A stretch of DNA of 64,000 nucleotides from assembly GCF_003477525.1 (NCBI RefSeq), contig NZ_QUDO01000017.1, forward strand, positions 10,321 through 74,320, read 5' to 3'. The notes below the pieces were generated by a model that worked only from the letters and a program-made list of their open reading frames with translations, did not search any database and was not told where the DNA came from. A program made the translations under genes and the position numbers. Below, piece by piece: positions 56,514 through 64,000 of the stretch. How positions within the stretch are numbered: position 1 is the stretch's first letter; every line of letters starts with the position of its first letter. The DNA is from Ruminococcus sp. AF41-9. GTDB lineage: Bacteria > Bacillota > Clostridia > Lachnospirales > Lachnospiraceae.

Positions 56514-57470
56514 ATGGACACAAAAAAGATTGGAGCTTTTTTAAAGCAATGTCGTAAAGAAAAGAATCTTACACAAGAGCAGCTTGCTGAAAAGTTTGGA
56601 GTATCTGCAAGAACAGTTTCCAGATGGGAAACAGGAATAAATATGCCAGATCTCAGTATACTTGTTCAACTTGCTGAATATTACGATGTTGAGATGAGAG
56701 AGCTCCTGGATGGAGAAAGGAGCCAGACTATGAATAAAGAGATGAAAGAAACACTGGACAAAGTTGCGGTGTATGAAGGATGGGTGAAACAAAAAGCATT
56801 AAAGGCTGGAAATCTTGCATTTGCATCAATGTTTGTGATTAGTGTGTTAGCGATTATTATTCAGATGTTATTAACGGTGGATATTCTCTTGGTTTTAGGA
56901 GAGACAGCAACTGCTTTGGTAGGAGGAATCCTGTACTCCTCTATTATGGTGTACAATGGAATATGGGATAAATGTTTGCCAAAAAGTGCTACTATATGGA
57001 GAGATTTTCTCACCAGTGTAATATGTGCAGGAATTTTTACAGTCATCTATGGTGTATGCTTATTCAGAATGGGAGCTACAGAAACACAGATAACACGATT
57101 AGCATTGGGATTTATGATTGGTATTACTATTGTGGCATTTATTATTCTTAGGCTCTTGGCATTTATTAATCGAAAAAGAAACCAGAATTCGTCAAATGTT
57201 CAGGAGAAAAAGGAAATTTCCCTATCTAAGGTAGAATGGATAAAAATTTATAATGCACAGAATATAGTAGAGACAGAACAACTTGTAGAAATGTTAAAGC
57301 AAAATGGAATAGCAGCTTTTTCACAGGAAGCAGGTGCGAATGTTGCAATGCATGGGGCACCTGGATTTGGAATATATGGTGTGGATATATTCGTGAAAAC
57401 CGATGATGCAGAGAAGGCAGTACAGCTGATTAAGGAGATTAATAACCAAGAGAATGAAGAAAATTTTTGA
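56514..57470 (+). CDS. XRE-type regulator with membrane domain and DUF2007 tail
   Basis: A 318-residue protein. Residues 4-60 are an XRE helix-turn-helix (LKQCRKEKNLTQEQLAEKFG, VSRWETGINMPDLSIL). About four membrane helices follow (100-210), and the end (245-310) is a DUF2007 domain: IYNAQNIVETEQLVEMLKQN and GVDIFVKTDDAEKAVQLI. A membrane-held repressor is suggested. The ATG at 56514 follows AGAGGTAG. A deleted remnant of a second copy lies at 58828-58966. Confidence 0.82.
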   Translation: MDTKKIGAFLKQCRKEKNLTQEQLAEKFGVSARTVSRWETGINMPDLSILVQLAEYYDVEMRELLDGERSQTMNKEMKETLDKVAVYEGWVKQKALKAGNLAFASMFVISVLAIIIQMLLTVDILLVLGETATALVGGILYSSIMVYNGIWDKCLPKSATIWRDFLTSVICAGIFTVIYGVCLFRMGATETQITRLALGFMIGITIVAFIILRLLAFINRKRNQNSSNVQEKKEISLSKVEWIKIYNAQNIVETEQLVEMLKQNGIAAFSQEAGANVAMHGAPGFGIYGVDIFVKTDDAEKAVQLIKEINNQENEENF

Positions 57471-57495
57471 CATTTTCACACATGCGTGCTAATAT
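57467..57495 (+). promoter_or_regulatory. Promoter of a putative antitoxin RNA
   Basis: TTGACA (57467-57472), spacer 17 bp, TAATAT (57490-57495), overlapping the end of the XRE gene. It points at the 3-prime end of the small toxin gene on the other strand. Confidence 0.65.
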
Positions 57496-57501
57496 GATTA
57501 T

Positions 57502-57591
57502 AGATAAAGAGTGCTACCGATAGACGGTTAGTCCGATATATGTTTTGACAAAAATTGCCGCTTAGTTTACCAGACCAGGGCGGCTATTTTT
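57502..57591 (+). ncRNA. Putative antisense antitoxin RNA (type I)
   Basis: Expected transcript from the promoter at 57467 to the terminator GCCGC (57557-57561)/GCGGC (57580-57584) with TATTTTT. It overlaps the last codons and 3-prime end of the toxin mRNA, as in TxpA/RatA and BsrG/SR4. The terminator works in both directions. Existence of the RNA is inferred. Confidence 0.5.
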
Positions 57592-57681
57592 GGGTTTATT
57601 ATTATCCTTGCCAAAGGTATATCCAAGACCAAAGCAGGTTAAGCCGAAGCTCACTACTGCTATAAAATCAACAATACTCAT
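57562..57681 (-). CDS. Putative holin-like type I toxin peptide
   Basis: A 39-residue peptide beginning MSIVDFIAVVSFGLTCFGLG, one hydrophobic helix, then a polar basic tail (GKDNNKPKNSRPGLVN). This is the shape of the TxpA/BsrG-like holin-like toxins of Firmicutes. AAGGAGGG lies 9 bp before the ATG. It is too short for usual gene tables. A good promoter lies 165 bp upstream, and an antisense RNA promoter faces it. Toxicity is inferred, not shown. Confidence 0.72.
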   Translation of the reverse strand: MSIVDFIAVVSFGLTCFGLGYTFGKDNNKPKNSRPGLVN

Positions 57682-57756
57682 GGCTTAGCCCTCCTTTCCA
57701 GTGGATTCTCTTTCGAGTTTCTATGTAATCAGAGGGTCACAGGTCTCCGTTTCACT

Positions 57757-57802
57757 TCGGTCGTTGCAAAACGAGTGCCACTGGCACTCTGCAACCCTCT
57801 GC
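57757..57802 (-). other. Stable hairpin in the toxin mRNA leader
   Basis: GTTGCA and TGCAAC enclose GAGTGCCA-C-TGGCACTC, a near-perfect palindrome within the 158-nt leader. Long structured leaders that slow translation are usual in type I toxin mRNAs. Flanks at 57511-57535 and 57807-57836 are also inverted copies of each other (GGTTAGTCC/GGACTAACC). Confidence 0.5.
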
Positions 57803-57845
57803 TGAAGGACTAACCGCCTACCGTTATGATAGCACCCATGTTTCG

Positions 57846-57874
57846 ATTATAACAGTCAAGGTTGGAATCTGCAA
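57846..57874 (-). promoter_or_regulatory. Promoter of the toxin mRNA
   Basis: On the minus strand TTGCAG (57874-57869), spacer 17 bp, TATAAT (57851-57846). Confidence 0.6.
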
Positions 57875-58027
57875 CCGGAAAGTTGACAGCTCATGAAAAT
57901 CTGGATGTGATACCATTTTGATACTAAAAAATGCAGAGAATAGAAATATAGCCTGGAAAATCCACAGCACAAGAAAATATGGACACGAAAATCACAGAAA
58001 ATAATGAGATTTTAAGAACCTCACAAA

Positions 58028-58182
58028 CGTGAAGGTGGACGTACTGTTGGATCAGGACGTGTTGCTACAGTTATCGAATAATTTTAGCATAACATCTTAA
58101 TTATATAAATAGAGTACCGCAAGGTACATTGTGTCCAAACGTAAGATACCCCGGAACCGTAAGGTTTCCGGGGTTTTTCTGT
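58028..58182. repeat. Direct repeat, right copy (tuf 3-prime end remnant with terminator)
   Basis: It codes for the last residues [17 protein letters not shown] plus stop and terminator, with no tuf before it. It is identical to 52250-52404 except for one synonymous base. It may be the leftover of a second tuf gene or the displaced end of tuf after integration of a segment. Confidence 0.93.
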
Positions 58183-58283
58183 TGAGTAAAAAAGTTAGAA
58201 TAAAATTGTAAAGAATAGTATTTTAGAAAGCACTATGGTAAAATAAAGTGAAAGCAAGTCGGAAGCTGCGGAGGTGTATATAG

Positions 58284-58616
58284 ATGAAATTAGCAGATTT
58301 AGCAACAGGTCCTGACTGGATAGTATGGATTATCTTTGTGATATTTGCTGTGCTTTCTATAATTTTACTTTCTGGACATGGAAGTTGGTTTATTTCCGGA
58401 TATAATACAGCTTCAAAAGAAGAGAAGGAAAAATATGATGAAAAGAAGCTATGCAGAACAATGGGAATTGGAATGTCTGTTATAGCAATTCTTATATTAA
58501 TCATGGGTCTGTTTGAAAATATTTTGCCTGCATTTTTTGTGTATATTGCATTGGGGATTATTGTGGTTGATGTCGTGGTTATTATTATTTTAGAAAACAT
58601 ACTATGCAAAAAATAA
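58284..58616 (+). CDS. DUF3784 family membrane protein, second copy
   Basis: A 110-residue protein with three membrane helices and the core FISGYNTASKEEKEKYDEKK. It is related to the gene at 56049 and its upstream region copies that of the SdpI-like gene at 55635. GGAGGTG precedes ATG. It lies 100 bp after the tuf remnant. Confidence 0.78.
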   Translation: MKLADLATGPDWIVWIIFVIFAVLSIILLSGHGSWFISGYNTASKEEKEKYDEKKLCRTMGIGMSVIAILILIMGLFENILPAFFVYIALGIIVVDVVVIIILENILCKK

Positions 58617-58628
58617 CAACTTCTGTTT

Positions 58629-58966
58629 TGGTATGCTTATTCTGTTACTTATGGACAGACATAAAGGAGAAAGCTAATTTATAGAGGAATAGAATGTTTT
58701 GAGGTGAAAATACTGTTGATTTGTTTTAGATATATGATGCCCAGTTAAAAATTAGCGAATTCTCTGTTTTATGTCGTGGTAATTTTGGCACATATTGGTA
58801 AGCTGTAAGTGGAAGAAAGGTAGAGACATGGATACAAAAAAAGATTGGAGCTTTTTTTAAAGCAATGTTGTAACCCGGCTTTGGAATATATGGTGTGGGT
58901 ATATTCGTGGAAACCAATGATGCAGAGAAGGCAGTACAGTTACTCAAAGATTACTGTTCAAGGTAA
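58629..58966 (+). pseudogene. Decayed copy of the DUF3784 end and XRE/DUF2007 gene
   Basis: 58629-58700 matches the 3-prime end of the gene at 56049. From ATG 58828 the sequence copies the XRE gene start (with one extra A that shifts the frame), then jumps at about 58876 to the end of the XRE gene (GFGIYGVGIFVETNDAEKAV). About 850 bp have been lost inside. Confidence 0.8.
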
Positions 58967-58985
58967 CTATCATTTACAGAAGCTT

Positions 58986-59014
58986 AAAAGGAGATGCATG
59001 AGCATCTCCCTTTT
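58986..59014. terminator. Terminator of the BceAB-type operon
   Basis: GGAGATGC (58990-58997) pairs with GCATCTCC (59002-59009), with AAAA before and CTTTT after, so it works for the minus-strand operon. Confidence 0.78.
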
Positions 59015-59078
59015 GTTAAAAACCTTATTTATTTCCGTTCCACAATATGGTAATACGACTTGGCAGTCATAAGATAGA

Positions 59079-61052
59079 TCAGCCATATACCAGTCCAAAG
59101 ATCAGTACCGTACCTGCGGTACAGCCAACGAACAGTTTGGTATTTGTCATACCGAATAACAGGAGCATTCGGCGTATCAGTGGAAATGCTATTGAAATAT
59201 GAAGCATTGCCATGAGAAGCGGAAGGAAAAATACCATCAGGATCTGGCGGCGGATCGAGCTTTTGACTTCCCGGTGAGTTAATCCTACCTTCTGCATGAT
59301 CTCAAAGCGTTTCTGGTCTTCGTAGCCTTCGGAAATCTGTTTGTAGTAAATGATCATGGCAGTTCCAAGAAGAAAAAGAGAGCCAAGAAAAATTCCGATA
59401 AACAGGAGCGAAGCGTTATCAGCATAGTAGGAACTGTATTCCTGTGCCCGGATTCCGGAAGTGATCCAGGAGTTATCTGATAACTGTCCATTCTCTTTCA
59501 GACCGCGAATGACTTCCAGAACCGGTGTGCCAAAGGCAATCTTTTCCTCATCAGATCCGGTGATATTCAGACCAAGATGAACGGTCAGATCCTGTCCTGC
59601 CGGAGCAGAGGAAACATCTTTATACATTTCTGAGCGCATTTCATCAAACAGTTCAAAATCAGAATCCGTCACAACAAATACCGCATTATCATAGATAAGG
59701 TCACGACCACAGGTCAGCGGCGAACTGTCCATCCATTTTTTTACAGAAAAAACAGAGTCATTGACGGTAATGGAATCCGATTTCCGAGTGGAATCTGAAA
59801 TCCATGCGAAAATCTCACCATCCTGTAAAGCCGGATTTGTTCCGGTAAGCTTCTCATATTCAGACTGACGAAGAAGAGAAAGAGTCAGCACGGAACCGGA
59901 ATTGCTAAGAGTATCTGTCTGTGTGATCTGAATCCTGTCATTCTCTTTGCGGCAGAGAATGGTAAGATAAATTTCTTCTGCTTTTTTCTCTGCCGGAACA
60001 TTGTTATCGGAAATCGCTTTTTCAAAAGCATCTATCGCAGTCTGGCATTCTTTCTCACTGACACCTGTGACAGAAATGTCTGCGTCATACGGATAACGGT
60101 TCATCATCGTGTCGCCCATACCAAAATAGAGCGAAACTGTCATGGAAATCATCAGCAGGACACCCGTACTTAAAATACAGATACTTGACAGACCGACAGC
60201 ATTCTGCTTCATACGGTAAAGCATACCGGAAATACTGATAAAGTTTCCTGTTTTGTAATAAAAGCTTTTCCTGCGGCGAAGAAACTTCAGAATTACAATA
60301 CTGCCTGCGGTAAAAAGCAGATAAGTTCCGGCCATGACAAGGATGACAGCAAGCAGAAAAGCACTGATTGCTTCAATCGGAGATTCTGTTGTAATGGCAA
60401 GATAATAACCTGTTCCCAGACAGATAAAACCAATCAGTGCCATGAACCATTTGGCTCTCGGCTCCCGTTCTCCTGCGTTGCTGCCATGAAGCAGTTCTAC
60501 CGGACGGCTTAAATGAATCCTCCTGAGATTCAGAAGAAGGATCAACAGAAAAATGCCACCAAACATTGCCAGGCAGACAAGAATTCCTTTTGCAGAAACA
60601 TAAAATCCAAGCACAGCCGGAATGTGAAGCAGTCTTAAAAGAAGTAAAAGTGACAGCTTGCTGGCAAGGATTCCGGATGCGATTCCGGCGAAGAGGGAAA
60701 GGATTGCTGTAAAAATGGTTTCCAGCAGCAGCACAATGGCGATATGATTTCTTTCCAGTCCAAGAATATTATAAAGCCCAATTTCCTTCTGCCTTCTTTT
60801 CATTAGAAAACTATTACTGTAGATCAGGAAGATCACGCAAAAAATGATAACAATAACTTCACCTGTAGACAGAATCATCCGTACCTCTGCGGCGTGGCGG
60901 ACCGCCTGATCCAGAGTCGGGCAGTCACGCAGAAATTCCATCATATAGATCATGGCGATGCAAAAGATGCAGGTGATCATATATGGAATGTAAGTACTTT
61001 TATTGTTGCGAATGTTCTGGACTGCCAGTTTTGAGAAAATTCCTTTACGCAT
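59079..61052 (-). CDS. BceB-type ABC transporter permease, C-terminus cut by a one-base deletion
   Basis: About 657 residues, FtsX-type permease of a peptide-antibiotic resistance pump. The opening [20 protein letters not shown] and about ten membrane helices with a large outer domain (about 310-530) after helix 7 match BceB. The frame stops at 59079 after LIFGLVYG. One base further the family's usual ending continues: LIYLMTAKSYYHIVERK, to a stop at 59029. A lost C (GGCCTG to GGCTG at 59080-59082) explains this. The missing 17 residues may or may not matter. It overlaps the ATPase gene. Confidence 0.85.
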   Translation of the reverse strand: MRKGIFSKLAVQNIRNNKSTYIPYMITCIFCIAMIYMMEFLRDCPTLDQAVRHAAEVRMILSTGEVIVIIFCVIFLIYSNSFLMKRRQKEIGLYNILGLERNHIAIVLLLETIFTAILSLFAGIASGILASKLSLLLLLRLLHIPAVLGFYVSAKGILVCLAMFGGIFLLILLLNLRRIHLSRPVELLHGSNAGEREPRAKWFMALIGFICLGTGYYLAITTESPIEAISAFLLAVILVMAGTYLLFTAGSIVILKFLRRRKSFYYKTGNFISISGMLYRMKQNAVGLSSICILSTGVLLMISMTVSLYFGMGDTMMNRYPYDADISVTGVSEKECQTAIDAFEKAISDNNVPAEKKAEEIYLTILCRKENDRIQITQTDTLSNSGSVLTLSLLRQSEYEKLTGTNPALQDGEIFAWISDSTRKSDSITVNDSVFSVKKWMDSSPLTCGRDLIYDNAVFVVTDSDFELFDEMRSEMYKDVSSAPAGQDLTVHLGLNITGSDEEKIAFGTPVLEVIRGLKENGQLSDNSWITSGIRAQEYSSYYADNASLLFIGIFLGSLFLLGTAMIIYYKQISEGYEDQKRFEIMQKVGLTHREVKSSIRRQILMVFFLPLLMAMLHISIAFPLIRRMLLLFGMTNTKLFVGCTAGTVLIFGLVYG

Positions 61053-61812
61053 GATGTTCACCGCCTGTCGTCAGTATGGTAAGCGTATCTGCAATCATCT
61101 GATACATTTCCTGACGGGATTTACTGCCCTTATAAATCTGATGAAAAACTTCTCCGTCTTTGATAAAAAGCACCCGGGATGCATGACTGGCGGCCTGTGC
61201 ACTGTGAGTTACCATCAGAATGGTCTGTCCTTCTGTATTAATTTCGCCAAACATGGAAAGCAGAGCAGATGCCGCTTTGGAGTCGAGGGCACCTGTCGGT
61301 TCATCTGCAAGAATCAGCTTCGGGTCTGTGATCAAAGCTCTGGCAACCGCTGCACGCTGCTTCTGTCCACCGGAAACTTCATAAGGATATTTGTCCAGAA
61401 GTTCTGTGATCAGAAGTGCCTTTGCAATCGGACGGATTTTCTGTTCCATTTCTCTGTAATCTTCCCCTGCGAGAACAAGCGGAAGATAGATGTTATCTCT
61501 TAAAGAAAAAGTATCCAGCAGATTAAAGTCCTGAAAAACAAATCCAAGATTTTTTCTTCGAAAAGCAGAGATTTCCTTTTCAGTCAGATGTACGATATTT
61601 TTCCCTTCCAGGAGAACTTCTCCGGAAGTCGGACGGTCGAGGGATGCCAGTATGTTGAGAAGGGTAGTTTTTCCGGAACCGGATTCTCCCATAATTGCGA
61701 CAAATTCACCCTTTTCTACAGAAAAGGTGACGTTGGAAAGTGCCTGCACTTTGTTTCCGCCGAAACGTGTGCTGTATATTTTTTTGATGTTTCTTACTTC
61801 AAGTAAAGCCAT
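61045..61812 (-). CDS. BceA-type ABC transporter ATPase
   Basis: A 255-residue ATPase: Walker [14 protein letters not shown]-loop [10 protein letters not shown], signature [17 protein letters not shown], Walker [13 protein letters not shown] and H-loop [10 protein letters not shown]. It drives the BceB-type permease encoded next. The ATG at 61812 has AAAGGAGC upstream; longer readings extend into the operator region. Such pumps protect lipid II from bacitracin, nisin or host peptides. Confidence 0.93.
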   Translation of the reverse strand: MALLEVRNIKKIYSTRFGGNKVQALSNVTFSVEKGEFVAIMGESGSGKTTLLNILASLDRPTSGEVLLEGKNIVHLTEKEISAFRRKNLGFVFQDFNLLDTFSLRDNIYLPLVLAGEDYREMEQKIRPIAKALLITELLDKYPYEVSGGQKQRAAVARALITDPKLILADEPTGALDSKAASALLSMFGEINTEGQTILMVTHSAQAASHASRVLFIKDGEVFHQIYKGSKSRQEMYQMIADTLTILTTGGEHHA

Positions 61813-61900
61813 AACCGGGCTCCTTTCTTTTGATTGATAAGATAAGTATAGAAAATTTTTCCGGCTTCTGCCATCGAAGCAGGTTACAATATACAAAAAA

Positions 61901-61920
61901 ACCTTACATTTCTGTAAGGT
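61901..61920. promoter_or_regulatory. BceR-type operator (and terminator-like hairpin) before bceA
   Basis: The perfect inverted repeat ACCTTACA-N4-TGTAAGGT contains TTACA-N4-TGTAA, the pattern described for BceR-like regulators (TNACA-N4-TGTAA). On the minus strand seven T follow, so it could also act as a terminator between kinase and pump genes. A TATACT -10 lies downstream near 61847. Confidence 0.65.
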
Positions 61921-61995
61921 CGTTTCGCTGGATAAAGCAGCGGGCAATTCGCAGATATCAAGCCAGGGAGCAGCTTTGATATTGACATCCTTAGA

Positions 61996-63063
61996 TTAAT
62001 ACATCATGAGATCTTTCCTGGAAAATTCCAGAAAAACTTTTGTTCCGGTTCCTTCTTCGGAAGTGATATAGATGCGATGCCCGAGTCGATTCATGATCTT
62101 CTGACTGAGATACAGTCCGATTCCGGTGGCACGGTTGTTTTCGCGTCCGTTAACTCCGGTGTAGCCTTTTTCAAAAATACGTGGAAGGTCTTCTTCGCGG
62201 ATGCCGATGCCCGTATCTTCGATTATAAGTGTAATGGATGTGGCGGTGTCTGTAGCTGTAGATGTAGAGGATATTACAGTGTCTGAAAGATTATCTGAAT
62301 TTTGATGGCTGCCGTTGACATCTTTCAGATAAATATGAATCCCACCGGCACGGGTATATTTGAGCGCATTTGACAAAATCTGCCCGATCACAAAGCCGAG
62401 CCACTTCTCATCGGTCAGAACGCTCTCTGAAATTCCTTTATAAGTCAGAGAAAGCTTTTTCGAGACAAAAATACCGGCATATTTATGTATCTGCCTACGG
62501 ATGATCGTATCCAGGTTACAGCGTGAAAGTTTCAGATCCGAGGACATGTCCTCCGTACGCAGATAACCAAGAACCATTTCCACGTACTGCTCAATTTTAA
62601 AAAGTTCCGCGAGAGCATCCTTGTTTTCTGATGGATTTTCCTGAAGGAGCAGCCGCAGGGCAAAGATTGGAGTCTTAATCTGATGTGCCCACATGGTATA
62701 GTAATCGGTCATTTCTTCCAGAGTCTTCTGCTTTGCAGTTTCAGCATCCATGCGCATGTGGTTCAGGCTGTGCATGATTTCCTGCTGAAGGGTATCTGCC
62801 TCGTCAGAAGGAGCCTCCAGACGCGACAGGCTGATATCTGGTGCTGCCGTGATCATCTGAAGATTATGAATTTTTTTCCGGTAATTATGAAAACCGACAG
62901 CATATGCGCCAAGCCCGGTCAGAAGCCAGAGAAGTGCAATATACAGAACTGGCTCCAGGGGCAGTTGATACAGAAGAAAAATGATTCCTGTGAGTATCGT
63001 TGGAAAAAGCATCAGCAGAATATGAAATTTTATTTTGTTCAGATAGTCTACAAAAAGTTTCAT
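61996..63063 (-). CDS. BceS-type intramembrane-sensing histidine kinase
   Basis: A 355-residue kinase with two close membrane helices near the start (about 12-58) and almost no outer loop, the layout of kinases that sense through their ABC pump. H-box MWAHQIKTPIFALRLLLQ, N-box IGQILSNALKYTR, G1 IEDTGIGIREEDL and G2 RATGIGLYLSQKIM are clear. Located between the regulator and the pump genes. Confidence 0.92.
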   Translation of the reverse strand: MKLFVDYLNKIKFHILLMLFPTILTGIIFLLYQLPLEPVLYIALLWLLTGLGAYAVGFHNYRKKIHNLQMITAAPDISLSRLEAPSDEADTLQQEIMHSLNHMRMDAETAKQKTLEEMTDYYTMWAHQIKTPIFALRLLLQENPSENKDALAELFKIEQYVEMVLGYLRTEDMSSDLKLSRCNLDTIIRRQIHKYAGIFVSKKLSLTYKGISESVLTDEKWLGFVIGQILSNALKYTRAGGIHIYLKDVNGSHQNSDNLSDTVISSTSTATDTATSITLIIEDTGIGIREEDLPRIFEKGYTGVNGRENNRATGIGLYLSQKIMNRLGHRIYITSEEGTGTKVFLEFSRKDLMMY

Positions 63064-63094
63064 ATAATTAATAGTCCTTTATATGATGAGCACA

Positions 63095-63763
63095 TTATAC
63101 CATGTAGCCAAGTCCTTTTTTAGTAATGATAAAGTCTTTCAGACCTTCGCCTTCCAGTTTCTTACGCAGGCGGGTTATATTTACAGTCAGTGTATTATCA
63201 TCCACAAAGCTGTCACTTTCCCAGAGTTTTGTCATAATTGAATCTCTGGAGACTGCTTTTCCTGCATGTTCCAGAAGGATTTCCAGAATGCGGAGTTCAT
63301 TTTTGGTAAGATCTATATCATGTCCGTTCCAGGTCAGTATGCAGCGGGAAGGATTCAGGACGGCACCTTTATGTTCCAGAACATTCCCCGGAGTCCCAAA
63401 AGAATAAGTACGGCGCAGGATTGCCTGAATTTTGGCTGTCAGCACATCCAGATCAAACGGTTTCGCGATAAAATCATCCGCACCGCGGCTCATCGCCATG
63501 ACCATATTCATATTGTCAGATGCGGAAGAAATAAAGATAATTGGCACCTGCGAAATTCTGCGGATTTCCTCACACCAGTGAAAACCATTATAAAAAGGCA
63601 GCTTCAGATCTAGCAGGACAAGCTGCGGATCTCTGCGGGCAAACTCCTGTATAATATTGGAAAAATCCTCTGCGCAGGACACATCATATCCCCAGGAACG
63701 GAGATTCTTTTTCAGAAGCTTTGCGATGATCTTATCATCTTCTACGATAAAAATACGGTACAT
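63095..63763 (-). CDS. BceR-type response regulator
   Basis: A 222-residue OmpR-family regulator. It starts MYRIFIVEDDKIIAKLLKKN; the phosphoacceptor is in LVLLDLKLPFYNGF and KPFDLDVLTAKI follows. The winged helix carries LTKNELRILEILLEH and NTLTVNITRLRKKLE. GAAAGGAG precedes ATG. It likely binds the operator at 61901. Confidence 0.93.
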   Translation of the reverse strand: MYRIFIVEDDKIIAKLLKKNLRSWGYDVSCAEDFSNIIQEFARRDPQLVLLDLKLPFYNGFHWCEEIRRISQVPIIFISSASDNMNMVMAMSRGADDFIAKPFDLDVLTAKIQAILRRTYSFGTPGNVLEHKGAVLNPSRCILTWNGHDIDLTKNELRILEILLEHAGKAVSRDSIMTKLWESDSFVDDNTLTVNITRLRKKLEGEGLKDFIITKKGLGYMV

Positions 63764-63808
63764 ATGCGCTCCTTTCTGGCTGATTATAAGGTAACTGTTC
63801 GCAGGTGA

Positions 63809-63857
63809 TATTTACAGATAATACATATAGATAATACTTACAGATAATACCAGCAGG
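63809..63857. repeat. Short direct repeats upstream of the BceR-type gene
   Basis: ACAGATAATAC occurs twice and ATAGATAATAC once within 45 bp. It may be a regulator binding array or the promoter region; no other gene is seen up to the element at 63895. Confidence 0.4.
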
Positions 63858-63894
63858 TAATATCCAGCGGGGTATTTTGAAAAAATGTCGTTTA

Positions 63895-64000
63895 TAGCAA
63901 TTCCAGAAAATAATGCAAGCAATCCAGCCCATCAGAGCGTGAAGTCCTGCGTCAGATATCTTTGCCGTGCGTCAGCACGCCTGCAGATACCTTCCTTGTC
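63895..64000. repeat. Inverted-repeat element (MITE-like), copy 2, cut by window end
   Basis: The 106 bases seen are identical to the first 106 of the element at 32362, and it too is preceded by TTA. The right arm lies beyond the window. Confidence 0.9.

Overview
The window reads as a chromosome segment of a Gram-positive anaerobic gut Firmicute of the family Lachnospiraceae. A Blautia-like genome fits best, but this is inferred from gene content and protein style and not proved. Supporting signs are strong AGGAGG ribosome sites, TTGACA-17-TATAAT promoters, a ribose/galactose-type sugar ABC operon behind a YesMN-like two-component pair, BceRS-BceAB modules, DUF3784 and SdpI-like genes, and AprAB-based sulfate assimilation.

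Layout. 0-7 kb: end of a sensor kinase, its AraC-type response regulator, and a sugar ABC operon (binding protein, permease, ATPase with a one-base frameshift, permease). 7-10 kb: nuclease debris (an Rpn-like fragment, a frameshifted OLD-family ATPase/TOPRIM nuclease, a PDDEXK_9-like fragment), then a DUF2798 membrane protein. 10.5-22.7 kb: a sulfate assimilation cluster holding a siroheme/ferredoxin sulfite reductase, TusA-like protein, thioredoxin, ThiS-like sulfur carrier, ThiF-like adenylyltransferase, JAMM protease, sulfate ABC transporter (cysT frameshifted), AprA, AprB, CysD and CysN. 23-25.3 kb: EamA exporter, a small unknown protein and an SGNH hydrolase. 25.4-28.6 kb: an AT-rich Type II restriction-modification cassette (divergent D12-class methylase, C protein with C-boxes, PD-(D/E)XK endonuclease) that also carries a protein resembling a catalytically degenerate tyrosine recombinase. 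28.6-31 kb: ApbE lipoprotein, DUF6472 protein, upp. 31-40.3 kb: L10 leader, rplJ, rplL, rpoB, rpoC. 40.8-47.3 kb: Ser/Thr kinase, PP2C phosphatase and an unknown protein, then a beta-lactamase-fold protein and an amidase on the other strand, all lying between rpoC and the str operon. 47.4-52.4 kb: rpsL, rpsG, fusA, tuf. 52.5-59 kb: an accessory segment with a two-component system, SdpI/DUF3784/XRE genes, a candidate type I toxin-antitoxin locus, a 155-bp duplicate of the tuf 3-prime end, and a decayed second copy of the DUF3784/XRE genes. 59-63.8 kb: a complete BceRS-BceAB-type antimicrobial peptide resistance module on the minus strand. The window ends inside a second copy of an inverted-repeat element first seen at 32.4 kb.

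How the genes work together. The sulfur cluster can be read as one route: sulfate import (Sbp-CysTWA), activation to APS (CysDN), direct APS reduction (AprAB), sulfite reduction (siroheme protein), then sulfide carried as a protein thiocarboxylate made by the ThiS/ThiF/JAMM trio. The carrier ends in Gly-Gly-Gly-Arg, so the adjacent JAMM protease has an obvious job: removing the last residue. This resembles the HcyS/HcyD/HcyF system known in Wolinella.

Four separate genes (sugar ATPase, OLD nuclease, cysT, bceB) each have one missing base, at sites consistent with shortening of a short same-base run. This may be assembly error or true decay. Several families of small hairpin and inverted-repeat elements are scattered between operons.
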